Shown: piece by piece, positions 35,062 through 43,328 of the stretch | Numbering within the stretch: the stretch's first letter is position 1 | Layout: each line of letters begins with the position of its first letter | Assembly (NCBI GenBank): GCA_016717855.1 | Contig: JADKEV010000009.1 | Span: forward strand, 1 to 64,000 | DNA length: 64,000 bases | Direction: 5' to 3' | DNA from: Betaproteobacteria bacterium | GTDB lineage: Bacteria; Pseudomonadota; Gammaproteobacteria; Burkholderiales; Casimicrobiaceae | Translations under genes and position numbers: made by a program | Notes under the pieces: generated by a model | What the model was told of the DNA's origin: nothing | Databases searched by the model: none | The model's input: only the letters and a program-made list of their open reading frames with translations

Positions 35062-36494
35062 CCGAGCCCATGGCCATCCCCCTGAATCTGCATCCCGATC
35101 GCCTGTTCCATTCCGACCCGGCGCAGCGCGCGATCGCGCGCCGCCTGTACGCCGAAGTCAGGGACCTGCCCATCGTCAGCCCGCACGGCCATACCGATCC
35201 GCAGTGGTACGCGGACGACATGCCGTTTCCCGATCCGGCGCGGCTGTTCATCGTGCCTGACCATTACATTTTCCGGATGCTCTACAGCCAGGGCGTTGCG
35301 CTCGAGGACCTGGGCGTCCCGCGCGCCGACGGCGGTCCGGTCGAAAGCGATCCGCGCAGGATCTGGCGCCTGTTCGCGCAGCACGCGCACCTGTTCCACG
35401 GCACGCCGACGCGGCTGTGGCTGGATCACGCGTTCCACGACGTTTTCGGCGTGCGCGAGCGGCTCACCGCGGAGTCGGCCGACCGGATCTACGACCAGAT
35501 CGCGCAGCAACTCGAAACGGCGGCGTTCCGCCCGCGGGCGCTGATGGACCGGTTCCGGATCGAGAAGATCGCGACGACCGAGTCGCCGCTCGACTTGTTG
35601 CCGCATCACCAGAAAATGCGGGCCAGCGGCTGGTCGGGTCCCGGCGGCCGCGTGGTCACCGCATATCGGCCGGATCCCGTCGTCGATCCCGAATTCGACG
35701 GCTGGCGCGAGAACGTCCGGCTGTTCGGCGAACTGAGCGGCGAGGACACTTCGACCTGGCGCGGCTACCTGAACGCGCACCGCAACCGCCGCGCGTACTT
35801 CAAGGACATGGGCGCGACCTCGACCGACCACGGGCACTTCACCGCCCGCACCAGCGACCTGCCCGAGGCGGAGGCGTCGGCGTTGTACGCGCAGGCGCTG
35901 GCCGGAAAGCTGACGCCGCGCGAGGCCGATGTCTTCCGCGGCCAGGTGCTCACCGAAATGGCGGGCATGAGCCTCGAGGATGGCCTGGTCATGCAGCTCC
36001 ATCCGGGCTCGTGGCGCAGCCACAATCCATCGCTGTTCCGGACTTTCGGCCGCGACAAGGGCGCTGACATTCCGACAGCCACCGACTACGTCGGGGCGTT
36101 GAAGCCGCTGCTCGACCGCTATGGCAACGAACGCAAGCTCACGCTGATCCTGTTCACGCTGGACGAGACCAGCTACTCGCGCGAACTCGCGCCGCTGGCC
36201 GGCCACTATCCGGCACTGCGCCTGGGGCCGCCGTGGTGGTTCCACGACTCGCCCGAGGGCATGATCCGCTTTCGCAAGCAAGCGATCGAGACCGCCGGGT
36301 TCTGCAACACGGTGGGCTTCAACGACGACACACGGGCGTTCATGTCGATCCCGGCGCGGCACGACGTGGCGCGGCGCATCGACTGCCGCTGCCTGGCCGA
36401 ACTCGTCGCCGAGCACCGGATGGAGGAGGACGACGCGCGCGAGGTCGCGGTCGACCTGGCGTACCGGCTGGCGAAGAAGGCGTACAAGCTTTGA
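35058..36494 (+). CDS. uxaC: uronate isomerase
   Basis: A 478-residue amidohydrolase-fold enzyme. The metal-binding pair is His43/His45 in VSPHGHTDPQWYA. The remainder follows UxaC closely: PDHYIFRMLYSQGV, YDQIAQQL, the metal- and substrate-region MQLHPGS, and the late GPPWWFHDSPEGMIRFR. ATG 35058 overlaps the uxuB stop. It converts D-glucuronate to D-fructuronate and D-galacturonate to D-tagaturonate in the cytoplasm, which feeds the upstream reductase. Length and motifs are normal. Confidence 0.94.
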   Translation: MTEPMAIPLNLHPDRLFHSDPAQRAIARRLYAEVRDLPIVSPHGHTDPQWYADDMPFPDPARLFIVPDHYIFRMLYSQGVALEDLGVPRADGGPVESDPRRIWRLFAQHAHLFHGTPTRLWLDHAFHDVFGVRERLTAESADRIYDQIAQQLETAAFRPRALMDRFRIEKIATTESPLDLLPHHQKMRASGWSGPGGRVVTAYRPDPVVDPEFDGWRENVRLFGELSGEDTSTWRGYLNAHRNRRAYFKDMGATSTDHGHFTARTSDLPEAEASALYAQALAGKLTPREADVFRGQVLTEMAGMSLEDGLVMQLHPGSWRSHNPSLFRTFGRDKGADIPTATDYVGALKPLLDRYGNERKLTLILFTLDETSYSRELAPLAGHYPALRLGPPWWFHDSPEGMIRFRKQAIETAGFCNTVGFNDDTRAFMSIPARHDVARRIDCRCLAELVAEHRMEEDDAREVAVDLAYRLAKKAYKL

Positions 36495-36901
36495 CCAGGG
36501 GTCCGCAGCAGAAGAGCGACCGGCCGCGGATTGACAAGCTCGGCGTCAAGGAAGGACTGCGCGTCGCGGTGATCGGCGTCGACGACGATTCGCTGTTGTC
36601 GGAATTGCGGGCGCGCACCGACGAAATCGTCATCGGCATGCCGCGCAGCCGGCGCGACGTGATCTTCTACGCCGCGGAGTCGCTGAATGCGCTGGGCGAA
36701 CTCGAGACGCTGCGCACGCGCATCGTCCACACCGGCGCGATCTGGGTGGTCTCGCGCAAGGGCCGTGACCGCTCGATCAGTGACACCGATGTGATCACCG
36801 CGGCAAAACGCGTCGGGCTGGTCGACAACAAGGTCGTCTCGTTCTCGGAAACGCACACGGCGTTGCGGCTGGTCATACCGCTGGCGCTGCGCGACCGATA
36901 G
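36491..36901 (+). CDS. DUF3052-family protein
   Basis: A 136-residue protein that must start at TTG 36491, overlapping the uxaC stop as TTGA, because no ATG lies upstream of the conserved part. The pattern IDKLGVKEGLRVAVIGVDD, then VIFYAAESLNALGELETLRTRIVHTGAIWVVSRKG and ISDTDVITAAKRVGLVDNKV, is that of DUF3052, a small Rossmann-like fold of unknown function. Coupling to uxaC may be positional only, because the family is not known for uronate metabolism. Confidence 0.75.
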   Translation: MTRGPQQKSDRPRIDKLGVKEGLRVAVIGVDDDSLLSELRARTDEIVIGMPRSRRDVIFYAAESLNALGELETLRTRIVHTGAIWVVSRKGRDRSISDTDVITAAKRVGLVDNKVVSFSETHTALRLVIPLALRDR

Positions 36902-36950
36902 GCCGGCGCCGCACCGGTGGCAGTGCCGCCGCCGTCGCGGTCCCGGGCTG

Positions 36951-37490
36951 CTACTTCGGCGCCGCGGGACGGCCAGTGTCGATGAGGCTCTTCAACCGGT
37001 TGAGCTGCTCGCCGAGGACGCCGTTGACCGCGGGCGCGATCTTGTCGAAGCCGCCCTGCATGTAGCCGCCGACGCTGTAGGAGACTTCGATCTTTGCCGC
37101 GGGCGGCGCCGGGATGATCCGCCAGGTCATGCTGCCGGCCAGTCCCGAGCCCTGCAACGGGCCGAGGCCGCCGGTCATGCGCAGCACGGTGTTGGGCGAT
37201 GCGAACACGACGGTCATGTGCGAAACGCCGCCGCCGTTGGCGAGCTTCTCGCAAAAGCAGCCGCCGGGCCGCGCGTCGATGGACATGTTCGCGGCATTGC
37301 CGGAGTAGCTGTGGTCCCCGTTCCACCAGCTGGCCACGTCGACCAGCGCCTTCCATGCCGCGTCCGGTGCTGCGTTCACCGCGACTTCATGCTTGAGCAG
37401 GAATCCGGCCGGGGTGATGTCGACGACCTCGGCCGCGGCGGTGAGCGCGAAGAGCAAGCCGGCAAGGTACGCTGTCGCGTGGCGGAGCAT
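36951..37490 (-). CDS. secreted SRPBCC/START-like protein
   Basis: A 179-residue protein with a signal peptide (MLRHATAYLAGLLFALTAAA) and an SRPBCC-type helix-grip fold: LLKHEVAVNAAPDAAWKALVDVASWWNGDHSYSG, MTVVFASPNTVLRMTGGLGPLQG and a long C-terminal helix. ATG 37490 is preferred over 37601 because the signal peptide begins there. The family binds hydrophobic ligands; here the protein is exported. It is convergent with the DUF3052 gene, and its neighbour on the same strand is the DUF1501 gene. Confidence 0.75.
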   Translation of the reverse strand: MLRHATAYLAGLLFALTAAAEVVDITPAGFLLKHEVAVNAAPDAAWKALVDVASWWNGDHSYSGNAANMSIDARPGGCFCEKLANGGGVSHMTVVFASPNTVLRMTGGLGPLQGSGLAGSMTWRIIPAPPAAKIEVSYSVGGYMQGGFDKIAPAVNGVLGEQLNRLKSLIDTGRPAAPK

Positions 37491-37604
37491 GGGGAGTCCC
37501 GGAATGTTGTTGACGTGCCGACAGCTTAATGGCAGGCGCGGCATTCGTCCACAAGGGGCCGGCGAGCCGGTGTGCCCGACAGCGCCCGGATGCGCCATCA
37601 ACGC

Positions 37605-38990
37605 TCAGCTCATGAATCCCAGATTGGCGGTCGGGAAGTTGGCTAGCGTCGGCAGCACGGTTGCCAGGTCCGCCTGTCCCAGCCCGAACCACGTCGCCAG
37701 CGTTGCCGCGTACTGGTCCACGGCTGTGGTCGGCAGCCAGCGCCCTTCCGCCGTCACGTCGTTGGGGCCGGAGAGCTGCAGCGCCGGATACGTGCCGTAG
37801 AAGTCGCCGCCCTTCACCGCGCCGCCGATGATCAGCTGGTGATTGCCCCACGCGTGATCCGAACCCTGGCCGGCGGCCGGCTTGAACGTGCGGCCGAAGT
37901 CGGACAGCGTGAACGAGGTCACGTCGCTGGCGACGCCAAGTTGCACCGTCGCATCGTAGAACGACTTGAGCGCGGGCGAGAGCTGCCCGAGCAGGTTCTG
38001 CAGCACGGTGAGCTCGTTCGTGTGCGTGTCGAAGCCGTTGAGCGACACGAAAAAGATCTGGCGCTTGATGCCGATGCTGTTGCGCGCCTCGATCAGCTTG
38101 GCCACCGCGAGCAACTGCTGGGATATCGAACTGGTCTGTCCCGCGAACAGGCCTTGTATCGATGAGCTGGCGTTGCTGATGATGGGGTTGACGGTCGCGG
38201 ATAAATCGATGGCGGTGCCGGCGATGTCGCTGGCGCTGACGACGAAGAGGTTGTCCCGATCCATGTCGAGCAGTTGCTGGACCGCGGCCAGCCGCGCCGT
38301 GTTGGCGGCATTGGCGGTGGCGTATCCCTGCAGGCCGAAGGTGCCCGAGGTGGGAATCGCCAGCGGGCTCTTGCCGTTGCCGGTCATGAACAGCGTGATG
38401 CCGGAGGTCGAAGTGATGACCGGAAAAGGGATGCCGCCGTTCATGCCGGCGACGCGGTCGGCGAGCCTGCCGCCCCAGCCGGTGCGGCTGACCTGGTCGT
38501 ACACCGCGGCCTGCCATTCGTTCTGCTGGTCGCTGTGGGAAAAGAGGTTGGCCGGGCGATACCGGCCGGCGGCATAGTCGGCCTTGGTCGTCGGCTGCAG
38601 CAGCGTTCCGACATTGCAGAGCACGGCCGCTTTCTTCTGGTCGAACAGCGTCTTGAGTTCCGGCAGCGAGGGATGGAGGCCGAACGCCGAGGGCAATGAC
38701 GAAGGCTGGATGGAATGCAGCGAGGCAAGCGGGACGTTGATGCCCGATGCCGCGGTGCGCACCGCCGCGTACTGGGCGTAGCCCGGACTGTCGGCGGGGA
38801 TCACGAGATTGTTGCCGTCGACGCCGCCGTAAAGGAACACGCACACCAGCGCCTTGTAGTCGGCGGCCTGCTGCGCGTTGGCCTGCGCGAAGCCGCCCAG
38901 CAGATCGAGGTTGGACACCACGCCTGCCGCGGACAGCGCGCCCAGGGACTTGAGAAACTCGCGGCGCGACGCCCGGACATTGATCTTCAT
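37605..38990 (-). CDS. DUF1501 family Tat-exported protein
   Basis: A 461-residue protein with a twin-arginine signal (residues about 8-40: SRREFLKSLGALSAAGVVS). The DUF1501 domain, a sulfatase/alkaline-phosphatase-like fold, is visible as KALVCVFLYGGVDGNNLVIP, VSLNGFDTHTNE and FTLSDFGRTFKPAAGQGSDHAWGNHQLIIGG, where Asp and His would bind metal. It follows the DUF1800 gene by 14 bases, an arrangement found in many bacteria. The pair is thought to act together in the periplasm or at the surface, but the function is not known. Confidence 0.88.
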   Translation of the reverse strand: MKINVRASRREFLKSLGALSAAGVVSNLDLLGGFAQANAQQAADYKALVCVFLYGGVDGNNLVIPADSPGYAQYAAVRTAASGINVPLASLHSIQPSSLPSAFGLHPSLPELKTLFDQKKAAVLCNVGTLLQPTTKADYAAGRYRPANLFSHSDQQNEWQAAVYDQVSRTGWGGRLADRVAGMNGGIPFPVITSTSGITLFMTGNGKSPLAIPTSGTFGLQGYATANAANTARLAAVQQLLDMDRDNLFVVSASDIAGTAIDLSATVNPIISNASSSIQGLFAGQTSSISQQLLAVAKLIEARNSIGIKRQIFFVSLNGFDTHTNELTVLQNLLGQLSPALKSFYDATVQLGVASDVTSFTLSDFGRTFKPAAGQGSDHAWGNHQLIIGGAVKGGDFYGTYPALQLSGPNDVTAEGRWLPTTAVDQYAATLATWFGLGQADLATVLPTLANFPTANLGFMS

Positions 38991-39004
38991 GATGAGCGCT
39001 TTCG

Positions 39005-41159
39005 TTATCGCTGCACTTGGTACTGCGACGACGTGGTGACCAGGTAGGCCGCGGTGCGCGCGCGGTTCAGCGTGTCGCTGGCGGGAATCACGTTCACCGC
39101 GGCGATGATGGCGCTCCCCATCTGCGCGGACATCGTGCCGTGGAGCAGCAGCGCATCGAGCTTGGCGACCATCTGCGCGGGGTCGGCGGCCAGCGCCTGC
39201 AGGGCCGCCATGCTCAGCGACGTGCCGGTGGCGCCGATCACGGTGGGATCGGGCGCGATCAGCGTCGAGAAGACCAGCGTGTTCACCGTATTCATCCGGC
39301 TGAGCGCTGTGCTCGTGTTCTGGATCGCGAACTCGGGGCCGAGCGCGTTGGTGTTGGGCACGATGTAATCGGGCGGGTAGTAGTTGAAAACACTCGGAGA
39401 GTAGAACACCGGCTGCAACAGCCCGGTTCCGACGCGTTCCATGAACGTGCCGTCGGTCTGGCCGTTGAACGCGCGCAGGATGTTGAGCATGTACAGCGCC
39501 GGCTCGCGCAGCTTGCCGTAGAGCGGGATCGAGCTTCAGGTCGCCCCGCGCCTCGGGGTCGGCGAGAATGGCGCGCACGACGGCCTTCATGTCGCCGCGC
39601 ACGCCGGCGCCGTTGTCCTCAAATGCCGCCGCGACGCGGCCGACGTAGCCGGGGGTCGGACTGCCGGTGACCAGCTTCTGGATCAGCTGGGTGCCGATGA
39701 ACGGCCCGACGTTGGGATGCAGGAAGATATTGTGGATCGCATTGGCGAGGTCCGCGGTGGGGCTCAGTCCTGCTGGCGCGGTGGCGCCGAGCAATTGCTT
39801 GGCGGCCGTTTCGTGGTTGGCCGAAAACGACACCATCTGGCCGGAGAAGTAGGGCGTGTTGTTGAAGCGCGCGGTCTGGCCCGGCTGCGGCGGATAGCTC
39901 CAGCCGGTGAACGCGTTGGCGAAGCCGTCGATCTCGGCCTGGTCGTACGTGGGCACCGGCTTGCCGGCAGCGTCGAGGATGGGCGTGCCGTCCTGGTTCA
40001 GCTCGACCAGTCCGATCGAGAACAACTGCAGGATCTCGCGCGCGAAGTTCTCGTTGGGCTGCACGCCGTTGGTCGTCTTGTTGTTGTTCGCCATGTCCAG
40101 GTACCGGCCCATCGTCGGATGCAGCGTGACTCTGGTCAGGATGTTCTCGAAGTTGTCGAACGCGTAATCGCGGAGCATCTGCTGGTACTCCGCCATTCCG
40201 TATGGCTGGTTCAGGCCTCCCTCGACACCCGAGATCACGAAGATCTGCGACAGCGCGAACGCCACGCGCTGCCGCAACTGGTCGGCGGCTGCGGCCCCCT
40301 GCATGTAGAACTGGCGCTGCAACTGGAACAACGTGTAATTGTCGCGCGCGCAAAAGCTGTCCGCCGTGTAAGGCGGCGCATTCGCATTCACGCAGGTGTC
40401 GGGCCGGTTGAACGGGAAGAACGGAAACACCGGGTACTTGCTGGCGGGTGCCGCGAGCTGCTCCTCGATGAAGGCACTGGTGCCGACTGCCCTGGCGTGC
40501 GCCAGGCTGGCGTCGGTCGGGCCGAACGTCGCTTGTTCGAGCAGGCGGACGATGTCGGCATCGGCCTGCGCCGCCGACATCGGCGCGCACATGACGATGC
40601 CTTCGGGCGAGTAGCCCTGGCCCGGCATCTTCTCCTGCACCGTCAGGTCCGTCGTGTAGCGGTGATTCGAATCGTTGGCGAGGTAACCGTTGTTGTAGCT
40701 CCGGTATACCGGTTGTGTGGCCGCCGCGCACGCCGTCCCGGTCCGGTCGTGGATGTGGAAGGCGATCCCTTCGTACGTCCAACCCGGATCCTGCTTGACC
40801 TGCTCGCATTCGGCCGCGTTGCTTGTGTAGAAATGGGAATTCGGTCCGCGGCGCAGTCCCGTCGCGGGATCGATCGCCGTCGAACCATAGAAGCGGCAGA
40901 CCGCGAGCAATCCGTCGTCGTCGTCGGCGTTCTTGAAAGCGGAGAAGCGGCCACTGGTGCGGATCCAGCCGGGGCCGGCGCCGCCGGCTTCGATGCCGAC
41001 GGCTTCGGCGGCATTCGCTGTCACGAAGTAATGCTTCAGCGTGGTGTTGTAGAACTCGACTACGGTCGCCGTAGGCTCCACCGCGCGCGATGGCGCCGCT
41101 GCGAGCAAGCCCGCCGCAAGGACGCTCAGGCAGCAAAACATCGTTCGGCGAGTCTTCAT
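39005..41159 (-). pseudogene. DUF1800 protein with DUF5648-like N-terminus, frameshifted
   Basis: From ATG 41159 (AGAGGT site upstream) the product has a signal peptide (MKTRRTMFCCLSVLAAGLLAAAPSRA), a DUF5648-like domain (VVEFYNTTLKHYFVTANAAEA, then HFYTSNAAECEQVKQDPGW) and a DUF1800 domain (VRLLEQATFGPTD, QRVAFALSQIF, NENFAREILQLFSIGLVEL, FTGWSYPP). Near 39519-39525 (after LKLDP) one extra base shifts the frame. The expected continuation YGKLREPALYMLNIL to the stop at 39005 is intact in the next frame. Joined, the protein is about 717 residues. Either a recent mutation or a base-call error explains it. Confidence 0.85.
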
Positions 41160-41524
41160 GCGCACCTCTCTGAACGCGGGCGCCGCTGGGCAACTCTGCG
41201 ACGACCCGGAATGGCCGGCCTCCATTGTGCCGGAATGCACTGGCGGCTGACAGAAAATTTGCGCCCGGCAGCGCATCGTGACAGCTGATTCCACCGAAAA
41301 AATTGCAGGGAGTTGTTGCGCTCACCCTGCCACTGACGGCACCGCATAACCATCAATTAGATGCAAGAGGCATAGTCGTTTCCGGCGGCGGCGGCGGATT
41401 GTCAGTCTATCACCAGGCTACCTCTGAGTTCACCTTCACAAACTTCGCTAAGTCCATATTTTTACAGACTTTTGTTTTCCAGCAACTTTTTCCGCTAAGT
41501 CCTTGTTCGGAAACGAAAAATGCC
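41160..41524. other. divergent intergenic region upstream of the dcw cluster
   Basis: Between the DUF1800 start and the mraZ promoter lie 365 bases, with a clearly AT-richer patch at about 41440-41520. CGCTAAGTCC occurs twice in direct orientation (41446-41455 and 41493-41502), 47 bases apart, each preceded by a CAA-ACTT-like word. No ORF or RNA gene is convincing. The promoter of the leftward DUF1800/DUF1501 operon must also lie here but is not obvious. Confidence 0.5.
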
Positions 41525-41553
41525 TTGACCCATTTTGACCGCGTCGATATAGT
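41525..41553 (+). promoter_or_regulatory. sigma70 promoter of the dcw cluster
   Basis: TTGACC (41525-41530) and TATAGT (41548-41553) are separated by exactly 17 bases, each one base from consensus. It is the best promoter match in the window. It lies 92 bases before the mraZ start codon, and its -10 touches the first MraZ box. Confidence 0.8.
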
Positions 41554-41590
41554 GGTGAAAAGTGGTAGAAAGTGGGTAAAGGGGGGTGGG
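41551..41590 (+). promoter_or_regulatory. mraZ: MraZ-binding repeats
   Basis: Four TGG words recur in near 10-base register: AGTGGTGAAA, AGTGGTAGAA, AGTGGGTAAA and then GGGGGGTGGG. MraZ is known to bind TGGGN-type direct repeats spaced by 5 bases upstream of its own gene and to repress the cluster. Their placement right after the -10 fits autorepression. Confidence 0.8.
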
Positions 41591-41644
41591 TCTCCGTGCG
41601 GGAGCCTGCCATTTGGTCGCTGGGACCGCAACAAGGAGACGCCG

Positions 41645-42100
41645 GTGCTGCGCGGAGTATCCCAGGTTTCGCTCGACGCCAAGGGGCGTTTTGCCGTGCC
41701 TCAACGCTATCGCGACGGGCTGATCGCCAACGGCTGCGAGGCCGGCACCCGGCTGGTGATGACCGCCGATCCGACCGGCTGCCTGCTCCTCTACCCGCTG
41801 GCCGCGTGGGAACCCATCGAACAGAAGCTGATGGCGCTGTCCTCGTTCAAGGCGACGACGCGGGCACTGCAGCGCCTGGTCGTCGGGCACGCCGACGACG
41901 TGGAGATGGACGCGACCGGCCGGCTGCTGGTGCCGCCGGCGCTGCGGCAATACGCGGCGCTGGACAAGCACATCGTGCTGGTCGGCCAAGGCAACAAATT
42001 CGAGATCTGGGACGAGGCACGCTGGAACGAGCTGACGGCGGCCGCAGTGTCGTTCAGCGACGGCGGGCTGCCGCCCGAGCTGGAAGGTTTTTCGCTTTGA
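41645..42100 (+). CDS. mraZ: MraZ transcriptional regulator of the dcw operon
   Basis: A 151-residue protein with two SpoVT/AbrB-like MraZ repeats: VSLDAKGRFAVPQRYRD (first) and VEMDATGRLLVPPALRQYAAL (second), each with the conserved D-x-K/T-GR core. The start is GTG 41645, fixed by AAGGAG 6 bases upstream and by the N-terminal LRGVSQ. It forms a ring that binds the TGG repeats upstream. Its stop overlaps the rsmH start as TTGA. Confidence 0.95.
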   Translation: MLRGVSQVSLDAKGRFAVPQRYRDGLIANGCEAGTRLVMTADPTGCLLLYPLAAWEPIEQKLMALSSFKATTRALQRLVVGHADDVEMDATGRLLVPPALRQYAALDKHIVLVGQGNKFEIWDEARWNELTAAAVSFSDGGLPPELEGFSL

Positions 42101-43041
42101 CGGAACTCGAGTCGCACGCGCCGGTGATGGTGGAAGAGGCAGTCGCAGGGCTGAACGTGCAGGAGGACGGCGTCTATGTCGACGCGACATTCGGCCGGGG
42201 CGGCCATGCGCGGGCGATTCTGCTGCGCCTGGGAACGGGCGGCAGGTTGCTGGCGCTGGACCGGGATCCGGACGCGGTCGCGGCCGCGGCGGCGATCGCG
42301 GACCCGCGTTTCGCGATCCGGCACGCGCCGTTCAGCGCCCTGGGCAAGGTGCTGGAGGCGGAAGGCGGTATCCGCATCGACGGCCTGCTGCTCGACCTGG
42401 GCGTGTCGAGTCCCCAGCTCGACAACGCGGCGCGCGGCTTCAGCTTCAGGCAAGACGGACCGCTCGACATGCGCATGGATACGACCCGCGGCCCAACCGC
42501 GGCCGAGTGGCTGAACGTAGCAGAAGAACGAGAAATCGCGGAGGTCATCGATGCATACGGCGAAGAACGGTTTGCTAAGAGGATTGCAAGAGCGATTGTC
42601 GCGGCGCGCGCAGAACAGCCCTTCAAGACCACGCGCCAACTTGGCGTTCTCGTGGCAAAAGCCGTCGGGACGCGCGAGCCTGGACAGGATCCGGCCACGC
42701 GCACCTTTCAAGCTCTACGGATTCACGTCAATCAAGAGCTCGCGGAGCTAGAGCAGGTGTTGCCGCAAGCCATCGCGAGCCTGAAGCCGGGCGGGCGCGT
42801 CGCCGTCATCAGTTTCCACTCGCTCGAGGACCGCATTGTCAAGCGCTTCTTCCTGGCCGCCGAGCGCCCCGGCGCGCATCCCGCGCTGGCGCGGATGCCC
42901 CTGCGCGAGCGCGACCTGCCGCAGCCCCTGCTGTGGCGCGTCGGCCGCGCGATCAAGGCGGGCGCCGCCGAGGTCGCGCGGAATCCGCGTTCGCGCAGCG
43001 CAGTGCTGCGCATCGCCGAACGCACGGAAGCGGCGGCGTGA
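42097..43041 (+). CDS. rsmH: 16S rRNA (cytosine1402-N4)-methyltransferase
   Basis: A 314-residue SAM-dependent methyltransferase. HAPVMVEEAV begins the conserved part, followed by the SAM loop VDATFGRGGHARAIL, LLLDLGVSSPQLDNAARGFSF, DGPLDMRMD and the C-terminal GGRVAVISFHSLEDRIVKRFF. The start is TTG 42097, overlapping the mraZ stop; the next ATG (42127) would cut into HAPVM. It methylates C1402 in the ribosomal P site. Confidence 0.95.
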   Translation: MTELESHAPVMVEEAVAGLNVQEDGVYVDATFGRGGHARAILLRLGTGGRLLALDRDPDAVAAAAAIADPRFAIRHAPFSALGKVLEAEGGIRIDGLLLDLGVSSPQLDNAARGFSFRQDGPLDMRMDTTRGPTAAEWLNVAEEREIAEVIDAYGEERFAKRIARAIVAARAEQPFKTTRQLGVLVAKAVGTREPGQDPATRTFQALRIHVNQELAELEQVLPQAIASLKPGGRVAVISFHSLEDRIVKRFFLAAERPGAHPALARMPLRERDLPQPLLWRVGRAIKAGAAEVARNPRSRSAVLRIAERTEAAA

Positions 43042-43328
43042 TGGCCCGGCTCAATCTGCTGCTGCTGGCGTTGATCGTGTTCTCGTCGCTGGCGCTGATC
43101 ACCTCGCAGCACCAGGCGCGCAAGCTGTACAACGAGCTGCAGGTGGAACTGGCGTCGGCCAAGCGCTTCGAGGAGGAGATGGGCAGGCTGCAGATCGAGC
43201 AGAGCACGTGGTCCACCCCGACCCGCATCGAGAAAGTCGCGCGGGAACGCCTGGGCATGCGGCTGCCCGACGCCGGTCACACACGGGTTCTCGGCAACGA
43301 CGTCTCCGCCCGCGGAGGTTCGCAATGA
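43041..43328 (+). CDS. ftsL: cell division protein FtsL
   Basis: A 95-residue bitopic protein: short cytoplasmic N-terminus, one span (LLLLALIVFSSLALITS) and a periplasmic coiled-coil (QHQARKLYNELQVELASAKRFEEEMGRL) with the typical ending RIEKVARERLGMRLP. It binds FtsB and FtsQ in the divisome. ATG 43041 overlaps the rsmH stop (TGATG), and its own stop overlaps ftsI (ATGA). The assignment rests on position as well as architecture. Confidence 0.9.
   Translation: MARLNLLLLALIVFSSLALITSQHQARKLYNELQVELASAKRFEEEMGRLQIEQSTWSTPTRIEKVARERLGMRLPDAGHTRVLGNDVSARGGSQ

Noticed and set aside
36233..36490. An upstream extension of the DUF3052 gene into uxaC
   Set aside because: The extension overlaps the well-supported uxaC coding sequence by 250 bases and has no homology; the TTGA overlap start is more plausible.
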